A stretch of 64,000 bases of DNA, taken from NCBI RefSeq assembly GCF_902167145.1, contig NC_050098.1, forward strand, positions 111,018,207 to 111,082,206. The letters are read 5' to 3'. This DNA is from Zea mays (taxonomy: Eukaryota; Streptophyta; Magnoliopsida; Poales; Poaceae). The position numbers and the translations under genes were made by a program. Positions 24,501 to 36,605 of the stretch are shown here, piece by piece. Numbering within the stretch: the first letter of the stretch is position 1; each line of letters starts with the position of its first letter. Under the pieces are notes generated by a model, which saw only the letters and a list, made by a program, of their open reading frames with translations, did not search any database and was not told where the DNA came from.

Positions 24501-24735
24501 GCAGATTATATCCAAGAGACTCAACTAAAAACACATTAGATATGGAGTGCTCATTAGAAATTGCAATTTTACCTAAACCTTTTACCTTGCCTTGATTCCC
24601 ATCACCGAATATAATTGAATCTTGGGAATCTTTATTCTTGACGTAGGAGGTGAACATCTTCTTCTCCCCCGTCATATGGTTTGTGCATCCGTTGTCGATA
24701 ATCCAGCTTGAACCCCCGGATGCATAAACCTGCAA
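21529..24735 (-). pseudogene. pol: Sirevirus B pol: protease, integrase, RT, RNase H (one nonsense codon)
   Basis: The order PR-INT-RT-RH is that of Copia. The protease motif reads WIIDNGCTNHM, with Asn where Ser is usual in the DSG triad. The integrase zinc region (HRRLAH and CAAC) and the acidic residues of HMDLFG and RSDNGSEF precede a TAG at 23829-23827; the last acidic residue (VVERKNR) lies just after it. The RT has [11 protein letters not shown]. RNase H ends with [12 protein letters not shown], followed by LADIFTKPL. The TAG falls where Copia integrases have Gln before NG, fitting CAG-to-TAG. The polyprotein would normally be cleaved by its own protease. The rest of the frame is open for 762 codons. 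Confidence 0.92.
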
Positions 24736-24933
24736 GGCAAATTTAGGCTTGGGACTTAGGTACCCAACTCTTGTTGGGTCCTACAAGGTTAGTCACAATT
24801 TCCTTAGGGACCCAAATGCAAGTTTTATCAACTTTGCATTTTGCCCCTAACTTCCTAGCAATTACTTTTCTATCCTTTCTACAAATTGCAAATGAAGCAT
24901 TCAAAGCACAATAAATTGTAGAGGGTTCATTCA
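24736..24933 (-). pseudogene. Gag-pol junction of Sirevirus B (frame-shifted segment)
   Basis: About 63 codons (from MNEPSTIYCALNASF to WVPKSQA) lie in a frame different from gag (upstream) and pol (downstream). The upstream change occurs at a run of seven A (minus strand, near 24962), the downstream one near 24745. The residues resemble those linking gag and protease in other Sireviruses, so two small indels are likely. Confidence 0.7.
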
Positions 24934-27117
24934 CTACTTTTCTATGAATATTTGCAACATTTTTTTAGGAACAACATTTCTCCTAGTAACATTTCTATCA
25001 TACACATAAGAAGAACTAGGAGCAAACATGGCATGAGAATCATAAACATATGAATCAAAAGCATCATAACTTCTATTTCTAGTTTGTCTTTTATCATGAT
25101 ACAAAAAGGCATGGTTCCTTTTAGCACTAGTAGCCATAGGGGCCTTCCCTTTCTCCTTGGCGGGAATGGGAGCCTTATGGCTTGTTAAGTTCTTGGCTTC
25201 CCTCTTGAAGCCAAGTCCATCCTTAATTGAGGGGTGTCTACCAACCGTGTAGGCATCCCTAGCAAATTTTAGTTTTTCAAAATCACTTTTGCTAGTCTTA
25301 AGTTGAGCATTAAGACTAGCCACTTCATCACTCAATTTTGAAATGGAAACTAAGTGTTCACTACAAGCATTAATATCAACATCCTTACACCTAGTGCAAA
25401 TTTCAACATGTTCAACACAAGAGTTGGATTTTTGTGCTTTTACTAGTTTAGCATTTAAGTCATCATTGATGCTCTTTAATTTTGAAATTGAATCATGGCA
25501 TGTAGACAATTCACAAGTAAGCATTTCATTTCTCTTAATTTCTAATGCAAGGGATTTTTGAGCCTCTACAAACTTATCATGTTCTTCGTACAAGAGATCC
25601 TCTTGCTTTTCTAGTAGCCTATTCTTCTCATTTAAAGCATCAATCAATTCATTAATTTTGTCAATCTTAGATCTATCTAATCCTTTAAATAAGCATGAAT
25701 AGTCTATTTCATCATCACTAGACTCATCCTCACAAGAAGAAGCATAAGTAGAGTTTCGAGTACTTACTTTCTTCTCCTTAGCCATGAGGCACGTGTGATG
25801 CTCGTTGGGGAAGAGGGATGACTTGTTGAAGGCGGTGGCGGCGAGTCCTTCGTTGTCGGAGTCGGACGAGGAGCAATCCGAATCCCACTCCTTTCCAATA
25901 TGAGCCTCGCCCTTTGCCTTCTTGTAATTCTTCTTCTTTTCCCATTTCCCACTCTTCTTTTCCTGGTCACTATCATTATCGGGACAATTAGCAATAAAGT
26001 GACCAATCTTACCACACTTGAAGCATGAGCGCTTCCCCTTCGTCTTGGTCTTGTTGGGATGCTCCTTGCGACCCCTTAACGCCGTCTTGAAGCGCTTAAT
26101 GATGAGAGCCATTTCTTCATCATTAAGCCCGACCGCCTCAATTTGCGCCACCTTGCTTGGTAGTGCCTCCTTGCTTCTCGATGCCTTGAGAGCAATGGGT
26201 TGAGGCTCGTGGATTGGACCGTTCAACGCGTCATCGACGTACCTCGCCTCCTTGATCATCATCCGCCCGCTTACAAATTTTCCAAGAATTTCTTCGGGCG
26301 ACATTTTGGTGTACCTGGGATTCTCACTAATATTATTCACCAAATGAGGATCAAGAACGGTAAAGGACCTTAGCATTAGGCGGACGACGTCGTGGTCCGT
26401 CCATCGCGTGCTTCCATAGCTCCTTATCTTGTTGACAAGGGTTTTGAGCCGGTTGTATGTTTGGGTTGGCTCCTCCCCCCTTATCATAACAAATCTTCCA
26501 AGTTCGCCCTCTACCAACTCCATCTTGGTGAGCATGGTGACGTCGTTGCCCTCGTGAGAGATCTTGAGGGTGTCCCATATCTGCTTGGCATTGTCCAAGC
26601 CGCTCACCTTATTGTATTCTTCCCTGCACAAAGATGCTAAAAGAACAGTAGTAGCTTGTGCATTTCTATGGATTTGTTCATTTATAAGCATAGGACTATC
26701 CGAGCTATCAAATTTCATTCCACTCTCTACAATCTCCCATATGCTTGGATGAAGAGAGAATAAGTGACTACGCATTTTGTGACTCCAAAATCCGTAGTCC
26801 TCCCCATCAAAGTGTGGAGGTTTGCTGAGAGGAATGGAAAGCAAATGCGAATTCGAACTATGTGGAATACGAGAATAATCAAATGAAAAGTTCGAATTGA
26901 CCGTCTTCCAGTAGTCGTTGTCGTCGTCCTTTTGGGAAGAAGAGGATTCGTCGCTGTCGTAGTAGACGATCTCCTTGATGCGCCTTGTCTTCTTCTTCTT
27001 CCCATCTTTACGTCTGTGGCCCGAGCCAGAGTCGTTGGATTTATCATCTTTTGGCTCGTTGACGAAGGACTCCTTTTCCTTGTCGTTGATCACGATTCCC
27101 TTCCCTTTAGGATCCAT
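24934..27117 (-). CDS. gag: Sirevirus B gag
   Basis: 727 codons from ATG 27117 (MDPKGKGIVIND), 36 bp after the primer site. An acidic/basic N-terminus is followed by a Copia-type gag domain (FDGEDYGFWSHKMRSHL at about residues 103-119) and a zinc knuckle CFKCGKIGHFIANCP (about residues 364-378) that binds the element's RNA. A long C-terminal coiled-coil region (about residues 470-620) is typical of Sirevirus gag. The frame is open to 24934, where it ends just after the A7 run, so the terminus may be truncated relative to functional copies. Being unbroken, it is the most intact gene in the window. Confidence 0.9.
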   Translation of the reverse strand: MDPKGKGIVINDKEKESFVNEPKDDKSNDSGSGHRRKDGKKKKTRRIKEIVYYDSDESSSSQKDDDNDYWKTVNSNFSFDYSRIPHSSNSHLLSIPLSKPPHFDGEDYGFWSHKMRSHLFSLHPSIWEIVESGMKFDSSDSPMLINEQIHRNAQATTVLLASLCREEYNKVSGLDNAKQIWDTLKISHEGNDVTMLTKMELVEGELGRFVMIRGEEPTQTYNRLKTLVNKIRSYGSTRWTDHDVVRLMLRSFTVLDPHLVNNISENPRYTKMSPEEILGKFVSGRMMIKEARYVDDALNGPIHEPQPIALKASRSKEALPSKVAQIEAVGLNDEEMALIIKRFKTALRGRKEHPNKTKTKGKRSCFKCGKIGHFIANCPDNDSDQEKKSGKWEKKKNYKKAKGEAHIGKEWDSDCSSSDSDNEGLAATAFNKSSLFPNEHHTCLMAKEKKVSTRNSTYASSCEDESSDDEIDYSCLFKGLDRSKIDKINELIDALNEKNRLLEKQEDLLYEEHDKFVEAQKSLALEIKRNEMLTCELSTCHDSISKLKSINDDLNAKLVKAQKSNSCVEHVEICTRCKDVDINACSEHLVSISKLSDEVASLNAQLKTSKSDFEKLKFARDAYTVGRHPSIKDGLGFKREAKNLTSHKAPIPAKEKGKAPMATSAKRNHAFLYHDKRQTRNRSYDAFDSYVYDSHAMFAPSSSYVYDRNVTRRNVVPKKMLQIFIEK

Positions 27118-27152
27118 CTCTTCGGGCGGTTAGTCCCTTTCTTGAAGAGAAC

Positions 27153-27165
27153 GGCTCCGATACCA
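27153..27165 (-). promoter_or_regulatory. Primer-binding site of Sirevirus B
   Basis: The minus strand reads TGGTATCGGAGCC, two bases after the 5' LTR. It matches the 3' end of initiator Met-tRNA (TGGTATCAGAGC) with one change. Confidence 0.9.
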
Positions 27166-27167
27166 AT

Positions 27168-28371
27168 TGAGAGCACCTAGAGGGGGGGGGGGTGAATAGG
27201 TGATCCTGTAAAAACTTAACTTATAGCCACAAAAACTTGTTAGAGGTTAGCACAATAATTTCCAAAAAAAGAAGATCTTGCACAATACGACAATCACAGA
27301 GAATTCAACACAGAGGAGACACGATGATTTATCCCGTGGTTCGGCCAAGTACAAAACTTGCCTACTCCACGTTGTGGCGTCCCAACGGACGAGGGTTGCA
27401 ATCAACCCCTCTCAAGCGGTCCAAAGACCCACTTGAATACCACAGTATTTTGCCTTGCTTATCTTTATCCCACTTGCGAGGAATCTCCACAAATTGGAGT
27501 CTCTCGCCCTTACACTTAAGATTCACAAAGAAGCACGGAGTAAGGGAGGGAAGCAACACACACAAATCCACAGCGAAACGCGCACACACACGGCCAAGAT
27601 TCGAGCTCAAAGACTATCTCACAGTTTCTCACAAGAACAGAGCTCGAATCACTTAGAATCACAAACGGATGCGCAAAGACTGAGTGTGGATGATCAAGTA
27701 TGCTCAAGAGTTGCTTGGGTGTCTCCTCCATGCGCCTAGGGGTCCCTTTTATAGCCCCAAGGCAGCTAGAAGCCGTTGAGAACAAATCTGGAAGGCCATC
27801 TTTGCCTTCTGTCGTCGGGCGCACCGGACAGTCCGGTGCACACCGGACACTGTCCGGTGCCCGATTCCTTTCCTTAAATGGCGAAGCCGACCGTTGCAGA
27901 TGCGGGAGCCGTTGGCGCACCGGACATGTCCGGTGCACACCGGACAGTCCGGTGCCCCCTTCCGACCGTTGGCTCGGCCACGTGTCCTGCGCTGATCGCG
28001 CGGCCGACCGTTGGTCCTGGCCGACCGTTGGCTCACCGGACAGTCCGGTGCACACCGGACAGTCCGGTGAATTTTAGCCGTACGCCGTCAGCAAATTCCC
28101 GAGAGCGGCCTCTTCGGCCGAGAGAGCCTGGCGCACCGGACACTGTCCGGTGCACCACCGGACACTGTCCGGTGCACCACCGGACAGTCCGGTGCCCCAG
28201 ACCGAAACAGCCTGTTGGCTGTACACAGGCAACTTTCTTCTCTTCTTCTTCTTCCTTTGCTCTAGATTTGCACTTTGTTCATCCATGGGTATTGATTCAC
28301 ATTTAAGCACTTGTGTTGACACTCAATCACCAAAATACTTAGAAATGGCCCAAGAGCACATTTCCCTTTCA
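27168..28371 (-). repeat. Sirevirus B 5' LTR
   Basis: 1204 bp, about 30 bp longer than the 3' LTR. The extra length is mainly one more palindromic unit (near 28128-28180) and a longer G run (27183-27192). Confidence 0.92.
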
Positions 28372-28376
28372 GGGAG

Positions 28377-29489
28377 CGCTCTGGGCGGGTCGGCTTACTC
28401 CGACGCGCAATCCCGACTACGGGGAGGCGAAATCAGGTGCGCCGAGGTCAGTACTGGTTCTGGTGAGGGCTGTGGGATGCCTCGGGCCAAAGTGCGCGCA
28501 CATGACGGAACTAGATTGGTCGGACACCGAGCGAGCGCGGTGAACCAGAGGCAGAGCTTCGACGAGCGCGAACTCACTACGTCAAGGCAAAATCATGGAA
28601 AACATAGCACGGGAACGGGTTCCTCAACTCGGGGCAGCGCTCGGGGAGGCTTGAAGCGATGTCTGGTGCTCCAGGCGACTGACACGACGAGCGCTTTTCT
28701 CCAGCAAGCTCTTGTGGCGGTGGCTGAGCGCGAGAGAGGGCAAGAGTGGGCAAAATGGGGCAGGGCAGACAGAGCAGGTGCGGGCGAGGCTCAAAAGGGA
28801 GCTTGGGGACGTGGCCAGACGATGTGGCCGAGGTTATCGATGTGCGTGCGCTCGAGTCAGCGGTGGTTCGTGGGGAGGGCAGAGATCACAGGAGGGTCCC
28901 ACGGCGCAGCGAGAAAGCGCGCCGGGTGAACGGGTAACGACGCTGACGGGTAGGGCCCGCTACGCAGAGGGAGAGAGGGGTGTGCGCAAGGGGAAATAGA
29001 TACAGCTCGATTCTACCAGTTAAAGAGAGAGAGAGGGAGAGGGTGCACGGGAACACGCGGGCGAAGGGAATGGCGCCGACAGGCGGGTCCCACCGTGCAA
29101 CGAGAGAGGGCACGGACGAGCGGAGCTGGGCCTAGTAGGGCCGAAAGATGAGGTTGGCTGATCTCTGATTTTTCTTTTATTCTGAATTTTCTATTCATTT
29201 TCTTTTTATTTACTCTACTGAATTCAAATCAAATCAAACCACAAATTCAAATTCAAATATTTCAAATATGTGCATTAACCAAAAACGAAGTTTAAGCTCA
29301 ACATGATGCAACATTTCATGTCTCCCGTAGGTTTTGATATTCTAAAGAAAATAATACACCTCTCAAATAAATGGCCAAAATCTATTAAAAGAAGAGAGAT
29401 GAAATCTATAGAGGTGAGAAAAGGAGTAACACCTGAATTTGGTAGATATTAGAGAAGAAATTTTATATTGCCATATTCAGGGTGTTACA
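28377..29489 (-). repeat. T1 left LTR, terminal part
   Basis: It follows the GGGAG duplication and ends CAGGGTGTTACA at 29489. The last about 200 bp (CATGATGCAAC, then GAATTTGGT and CAGGGTGTTACA) align with the end of the T2 LTRs. A G/C-rich part and a GA-rich run occupy 28377-29130. No gene. Confidence 0.8.
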
Positions 29490-29530
29490 AACCTATCCCC
29501 CTTAAAAAGAATCTCGCCCTCGAGATTAAG
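29490..29530 (-). promoter_or_regulatory. Polypurine tract region of T1
   Basis: The minus strand reads TTTTTAAGGGGGATAGGTT directly before the LTR. T2 has the same arrangement at 39696-39715. Confidence 0.8.
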
Positions 29531-32500
29531 GGTTGGCTAGCAAAGAGCTTGGGATAATTGACTTTCGGATCATCTTCTCTTTCTCAGGTTGCTTCTTCCT
29601 CTAAATGATGGCCCCACTTGACTTTGCACATTTTGATGGTGCTCCTTCTAGTGACTATCCGTTGTCTCCAGAATCTGAGTTCCTCGGTTGGAAATTGCTC
29701 TTCTGTCACTCGCAAACACATCTTCAGTTGAGACACATGGAACACATCATGCATTGCTGACAGACTTTCTAGTAGGCTGAGCTGGTATGCCACTTCTCCA
29801 TGTCTTGCCTGAATCTGGTACGGTCCGATGTATCGAGGTGCTAGCTTGCCCGTAACTTCGAACCTTCTGACTCCTGTGATCGGTGACACCTTCAGGTAAA
29901 CATAATTTCCTACCTCGAAACTCAGCTCTCTTCTTCTAGTGTTGGCATAGCTTCGCTGCCTTGACTACACTGTATTTAGATTCTCTCGAACCATTCTGAT
30001 ATTCTCTTCAGCTTCAAGCAAAATGTCTGGACCGAACACCTGCCTTTCGCCAGATTGGTCCCGGTGCAACAGAGTTTGACAATTCCTCCCATAGAATGAC
30101 TGGAATGGCGATATCTTAAAACAGGCCTGATAGTTGTTGTTTTAAGAGAATTCTGCATAAGGTAGCCTTTTATCCCAACCTGACTTATCCTATAAAGCAC
30201 AAGCTCTCAACATGTCTTCTAGGATCTGGTTGGTTCTCTCAGTCTGACCATCTGTCTGCGGGTGATAAGCTGAACTGAACTTCAAGTGTGTGCCCAAAGC
30301 TTCCTGTAGCTGCTGCCAAAAATGAGAAGTGAACTAGGTTTCCCGGTCGGACACTATCTTCTTTGGAACACCATGAAAGCATACAATCCGGGACATGTAT
30401 AATTCTGCCAACACGGCACTACTGTAGCTGGTCTTGACTGGTATGAAATGAGCCGCCTTTGTTAAGCGGTCCTCTAATACCCAGATGGAGTCATAACAGG
30501 CTCGAGTGCGAGGCAACCCGACTATAAAGTCCATTCCAATCTCACCCACTTTCATTGAGAAATCTTCAATGGATGCAACAACCCTGTGGGACTTTGATGC
30601 TCTGCCTTAATTCTCTGACAACTGTCACATATGGCCATATACTCAGCGATCTCCCTTTTCATTCAGTACCACCAGAATCTTTCCTTCAGGTCTTGTTACA
30701 TTTTCTCACTGCCAGGGTATATGGAATAAGTTGTTTCATGGGCTTCCTTGAGAATCAACTCCCGAATTGACTTGATGTCGGAAACACACAACCTATCTTT
30801 GAACCATACTACACCTTTTGTGTCTTCCAGAAATCCTTGCCTTCCCCATCTAGGATCAGTTGTCTAATCTCATTGATCTCCTCATCATTTTTCTGGCCAT
30901 CTTTGATATCTCGTTCTAGAGTGGGTTCCAGCTCAACTGTCACTCCTTGGGTGTTGTTTAGAAATCCGAGACTCAGCCTGTCGAATTCCTTCGCTAGTTC
31001 ATATGGCATTGGATGAGCAGCCATCATGTTGACTCGACTCTTTCTGCTCAAAGCATCTGCAACCACTTTAACTTTGCCTGGGTGATAATGTATCTCCAGA
31101 TCATAGTCTTTGATCAACTCCAGTCATCTTCGTTCTCTCATGTTTAGCTCTAACTGGGTGAATATTTACTTGAGACTCTTATGGTCCATGTAAACATCAC
31201 ACTTCTACCCATATAAATATTGCCTCTAGGTCTTCAATGCATGCATCAGTGCTGCTAGTTCCAGATCATGTGTTGGATAATTTCTCTCATCAATCTTCAG
31301 TTGTCGGGATGAGTACGCCACCACTCTCCCTTCTTGCATTAACACACATCCCAGACCGGTGTACGAAGCATCACAATACACTGAGAATGGTTTGTGAACT
31401 TCAGGTACAATCAACACTGGTGCTGTAGTCAACTTCTTCAATGTTTCAAAGGACACTTGGCACTTTGGGGTCCACTTGAACTCAACATTCTTTGCCAGCA
31501 AAGCTGTCATTGGTCTAGCAATCTTGGAGAAGCCTTCAATGAAACACCGATAGTATCTGGCTATTCCAATGAAGCTCTTGATCCCACGAACATCTCTTGG
31601 TGCTTTCCACTCCAGAATATCTGCCACCTTCTTTGGATCCATAGCTAACCCGTCTCGGTTTATGATTTGACCCAAGAACAGGACTTCACTGATCCAGAAT
31701 TCACATTTTCTCATCTTGGCATACAACTGACAATCCCGTAACCGCTGCAACACCATCCTCAAATGGTCATCGTGCTCTTCCTCATTATGAGAATACACGA
31801 GGATACCATCGATGAACACCACAACGAACTTGTTGAGATAGTCCATGAACACACTGTTCATCAAGTACATGAAGAAAGCTGGCGCATTCGTCAGACCGAA
31901 GGACATAACTGTGTACTCATAAAGCCCATACTTGGTGATGAATGTTGGTATGTCCAAAGGCTGGATCTTGAGCTTGTGATAACCTAACCTCACATATATC
32001 TTCGAAAACACACTGGCTCCTCTCAGCTGATCAAACAGATCTTCTATTCTAGGCAGGGGTACTTGTTCTTGATAGTGACTTCATTCAGAGCTCGGTAATC
32101 TATGCACATCCTTTTCGTACCATCCTTATTTTCCACAAACAACACTGGGGCAGCCCAAGGCGAGGTGCTAGGTCTGATGTAACCCTTCTCCAATAACTCA
32201 TCTATCTGCTTCTTGAGTTCCACTAATTCTAGTCCGGACACTCTATAAGCTCTTTTAGAAATAGGGGCGGTGCTCGGAATAAGCTCTAAGGAAAATTCAA
32301 CTTTTCTCTCAGGTGGCATACCTGGTAAATCCTCGGGGAACACATCCGAGAATTTTGATACTACTTTGATGGCTTCAAGTGGATTGTCAGCCTCACTATG
32401 GGCAGTTATCTAGTGACATGGCTTCAAGCGGATTGTCTTCCTCACTATGGGCAGTTATCTGGTGATAGCTTCCTTTCCTTGGTCCAGACAAGACCAACTC

Positions 32501-34114
32501 CACCAACACTTCTCCTAACAAGGAAACCAACTTCATAGTCCTCTTATCACATCTAAGGTCCGCTTAGTAATTGATCAACCAATTCATTCCTAGGATGACA
32601 TCTATGTCTACATCTCGGGTACCCATTACTATCAGATCATCAAGGAACTCTATCCCCCTTATTTGAACTCTTGCACTTGGGCAAAGTTTATCTGTTTGGG
32701 TCCTCCCACCAATTAAACTAACCCTCATAGGCGGGTACATGTGTGCTACCGGTATGTTGTGTGTTTCTACCAATGATGCAGTCACAAAAGAATGTGTGGC
32801 TCCAGTATCAAATAACACATTGGCAGAATGAGATTCGACTGAGAACGTACCTAGTGCCACTCCTGGGGTCTCCTAAACTATGTTGGCCTCTAGGTGATTC
32901 ACCTTTCCATACTGAGCACGCTGGTGTCCACGGTTGTTTGCTCCTTGTTGGGGCACATTCTGTCTTGCTGGCATTGGGAGCTCACTGTTGCTGAGCTTCT
33001 TTCTTTGGACAATGTGACACCAAGTGGCATTGTTATCCATGGTGGAAACATCCTCGGCCTCCTCATTGCACTAGGGCTGTCTGACTATTCTGATTGGTTG
33101 CTAGGGCAGGAAGGCGAGGTGCCTGGTTGTTTTGTCTCTGGTACTAGTTTCTTCCCAATTGGTTGTTCTGGCGGTACTGCTACTGCCGTTGCTGAGTGAA
33201 CTTCTTCTGGAATTGATGTTGATGCGGACGTTGATTCTGGTGTTGGTGCTGGTATCCTTGAGGGTGACTCTACTTGAACTGCTAGGGTGGGTTGCCTGAG
33301 TGACGAGGACGACTGTTGCTCCCGGCCTGAGGTCCACCAATCTTGCGCTTCTGGTCTTCCATCTCCCGACGCTTCCTCTCAGTCATTATAGCTCTATCAA
33401 TCAGGTGCTGAAAGGTAGGGAAGGTGTGGTTCATCAACTGGTAGTGCAGGGGGTCAACTAATCCTCTCAAGAATCTATACTGCCTCTTGGCATCAGTGTT
33501 GACAACCTTGGGTGCATAGCGAGATAGTTGTAGAAATTTGTCCCTGTACTCACAGACAGACAGGGGGCCTTGCTTTAGTGATAGAATTTTTTCCTTCCTT
33601 ACTATCATCAAACCTTCAGGAACGTGGTACCGGCAGAAGTTGTCTCTGAACTCCTCCCAGGTGATAGCTTCAGGGTCGGCATGGGTGGCGAGGTAGGACT
33701 CCCACCAGGACTGAGCTGCTCCCCTTAACAGACGGGGACCATACAGAACCTTATCTCTGTCGTTGCATGGAGCAGTATGCAGCTTTGGCTCCACTGTGCG
33801 CAGCCAGTCTTTATCGTCCATGCGGTCTGTATAGTGGTCAAACATTGGGGGATGACCTCTCATGAACTCCACACGCTTGTCTCTTAGCATCGGCGGCATC
33901 TGCACTTGTAGTTGAGGCTGAGGTTGTTGCTGCACTTGCTGCATGGCTGCCAGGGTCTGACCAATTGCTTGAACTGTCCGAGTCTGCATGAGAAACATCT
34001 GCTCTATTGTCATTGGGGTGATGGTGGAGACAACTGTGGCTAGAGTGCCTCATCCTGTGGTGCTTGCTGCTCTTGCTGGGAATGCCTTCCGCCTCAGCGC
34101 CTATTGTCAGACAT
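29531..34114 (-). pseudogene. T1 gag-pol, heavily decayed
   Basis: Reads leftward from an ATG at 34114, with many stops and frame changes. Recognisable parts: gag (33282-34013, with [11 protein letters not shown]), protease (32564-32860, [10 protein letters not shown]), RT (31226-32343), RNase H ([14 protein letters not shown], near 31380), integrase (30334-31117 and 29976-30200) and a chromodomain remnant (29584-29680, CKVKWGHHLEEEAT). Both RT catalytic motifs are damaged: [11 protein letters not shown] replaces the usual [11 protein letters not shown], and FIDGIL replaces FIDDIL. The copy encodes no active polymerase. It is a close relative of T2 but lacks the extra gene found upstream of gag there. 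Confidence 0.88.
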
Positions 34115-34224
34115 CTGTAGAAAGCATTCACACATCAGAACTGACCTTGTAGTCTTTCAGCAATATGGTCTATAGTCCTTAAAGTGACCATTCTAGTCTA
34201 GGTTAGCTGTCCTACAGTCAGCAA

Positions 34225-34237
34225 GGCTTTGATACCA
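34225..34237 (-). promoter_or_regulatory. Primer-binding site of T1
   Basis: The minus strand reads TGGTATCAAAGCC, close to the initiator Met-tRNA complement, four bases after the right LTR. Confidence 0.8.
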
Positions 34238-34241
34238 ATTA

Positions 34242-36605
34242 TGTCACACTCGGTTTTATAAGGAAAATCGAATGCGAGCCATGTACGTGCCAGGATCAGA
34301 CACTCACGTACACAGTGATTACATAGTTGGACATCATGACACATTGCTCAAAATAAAAGCGAAAATAGTACTTTATTACATCAAGATGTCCAAGACATCC
34401 ATAGAATCATTAACTTAAGTCATAATCATAATCAAAGTGCAAATACGAAACGTAGTACGATAAGGCCTTCACAGGCAGCTGACTGGGGGTTTGCCACTAA
34501 ACTAATCTAGAACACATCAAACTCCTTGAAATCCTCCATGTTGCCTTCATCTTCTCTTGAGCACTTGTTGCAACGGGGACAACCTGGGGGATTTCGTGTT
34601 TTATAGCAAGGGTGAGTACACATCAATGTACTCAACAAATGTCTCATTTGGCTAAAGTGGACTAGCTGTATGTGGAGTTAAGCTTTTAGTTGGTTAGGTA
34701 TTTATTATTAGTAGAAAGCCATGTTTTATCAATAATCCCAAGTTATTACCCAAAAGGCACTCCCTCCAAGAGGAAATACTAGAAAACCTCAACCATAATC
34801 CTCAGCAGTAAGCATCATCAGAAAAGTATACAGTAACTCTAATCAAAGGAGATCCCAAGGCTACTCATAACCGCGAGCATGGCTGATATACTAGTTTTAA
34901 CACTCTGTAGAGGTTGCACACTTTACCCACAAGCCGTGATCCCTTTTTGCCTTGAGTCGATCAAACCCTCAAACACTACCAAGATGAGTCAGCAAGGTAT
35001 CACTATGTAGCCTTTACAAAGATTCCCTTGGTGTATAGTTGCTCGTTAATTTTCGCCAGTCATATAAACAGAGTACTCCTTAATAAGGTGGGTGACTAAG
35101 AAAACCAAATCGAATGAACCTCGGCACCCACCCTTAGCAAAGCAAGAACTATGCCACGGGTCCCATTGGCGGCACAAAGGTGAAGCCAACTACAACCCAA
35201 GTTCCTCTAATTAATCAGCTAAGGGTGTCCCATTCCACCCTAATGGTTGTACTATTTTCCCGGGTGGTCATCCAGCGAATATCGTATCATAAATGCTCTC
35301 ATCATGTTCATTGATTAAAGTAGAGCAATAGCATAATACTATTATCGTATCACATGTTCATCATCATAATCAAGATACCATTATCGTATCATAAATGCTC
35401 TCATCATGTTCATTGATTAAAGTAGAGCAATAGCATAATACTAATCATAGTGACCAATTCCCAAAGGGTAAACAAGGATAGTAAAACAAAATACTAGTAA
35501 ATCCTTAGGTTGTTCATGGTATGTGGGACAGTGAATTACAAAGTAAGTAGGACATAATGGGTCAGAGGACACTTTCCTTCACTAGGTTGCTGCTCAGGGA
35601 AGTCTCCTGCAACACACTCGGAAACCTCGGACTGCTCGTTGTCTATGCAAAACAGTCATTCATTCAACACACTTGGGAAATGATAAAGGAATAGTAAACC
35701 AATCATATTACAATGTATTTCTAATTACCTTACACCTACAGGTGTAGACACACTAAGCAATATCCTTCATTTAGCCCTTCTTCTTTTAACAGTCAGTTAT
35801 CTCTTAGTGAGAAGGATTTTGCTCAAACCCTAGCTATCATAACAGTAATTATTTACTAAATGCATCCAGGCTAAATCATAATTAAACCTAGAATTACTTG
35901 TAACTATTGAAACCTTTATATTCCATTTCATTGGACTTATATTGTGGATACTACTCGACTACTTCCAAATTTACTACAAAAACTATAGCAGGTAGTGTTC
36001 CTCTACCATACTCTACCACAAAAATTTCAATTGTTTTGGACCATTATTTTTTACTACACAGAAATAAAAAGAAATGGTGTAGAATGTAATTTAAACTACT
36101 TTGCATCACTAAACTAACCAAATAGTCATTATCAGGTTTTTCCTACACTTTATTTGGGCTAACAAGATGTCACAAAAATCTACATAAACATTTTATTTAT
36201 AAATATTTTCCAAGGTTTTCTAAGGAAATCATCCTTTTCTGTTTTTAATTTATTATTCAAAATTTCCCTACATGACTGATAGTTCAAATTCATTCTAGAG
36301 GTGGTCAATGACACATGTCTTCCTCACAAAAAAGTTTCAAATTAATATTCGAGGATTTGCTATTTATTTCCTATTTTCTAAGGAATCAGCAACTTAACCT
36401 TTTAATTTACATAAACAAATTTATCAACAGAACATACCCCTAAAATAATTATCAAAGATAGGCAACATTTAGAGGAACCTAATAAAAATTAGAATCATAT
36501 TTTTGTGGCCTCAGATTTGTTTATTTTATTACTTATAAGGAAACTCGGTTTTCATATTTAAATTCAAACCGTGCATAAAAACATTCAAACTTTGACATGC
36601 AGTAT
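34242..36605 (-). repeat. T1 right LTR, first part
   Basis: It opens TGTCACACTCGG, like T2. It is interrupted by T2 after AGTAT (36601-36605) and continues at 49065. A direct repeat of about 80 bp (TATCGTATCATAAATGCTC and onward) occurs at 35281-35360 and 35383-35440. Confidence 0.75.

Larger units (their letters stand above)
19552..28371 (-). mobile_element. Sirevirus B (Copia), full length
   Basis: 8820 bp with LTRs at 27168-28371 (5') and 19552-20724 (3'), flanked by GGGAG on both sides (19547-19551 and 28372-28376). Gag, pol, primer site and repeated polypurine boxes are in the expected minus-strand order. The LTRs differ by about five substitutions and a few indels by eye, so insertion was recent, perhaps 0.2 million years ago. 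It resembles the Opie/Ji/Giepum group of maize; I do not name the family. Confidence 0.92.

Noticed and set aside
24955..24970. Programmed -1 frameshift at the A7 run between Sirevirus B gag and the following segment
   Set aside because: The shift direction is -1 at a run of A, but the zero-frame codons do not form the standard slippery heptamer, and a second frame change follows near 24745. A simple indel is more likely.
28395..29113. Possible gene in the G/C-rich segment right of Sirevirus B
   Set aside because: Position and ending (CAGGGTGTTACA, then the polypurine tract) show it is the end of the T1 left LTR; frames are low in complexity.
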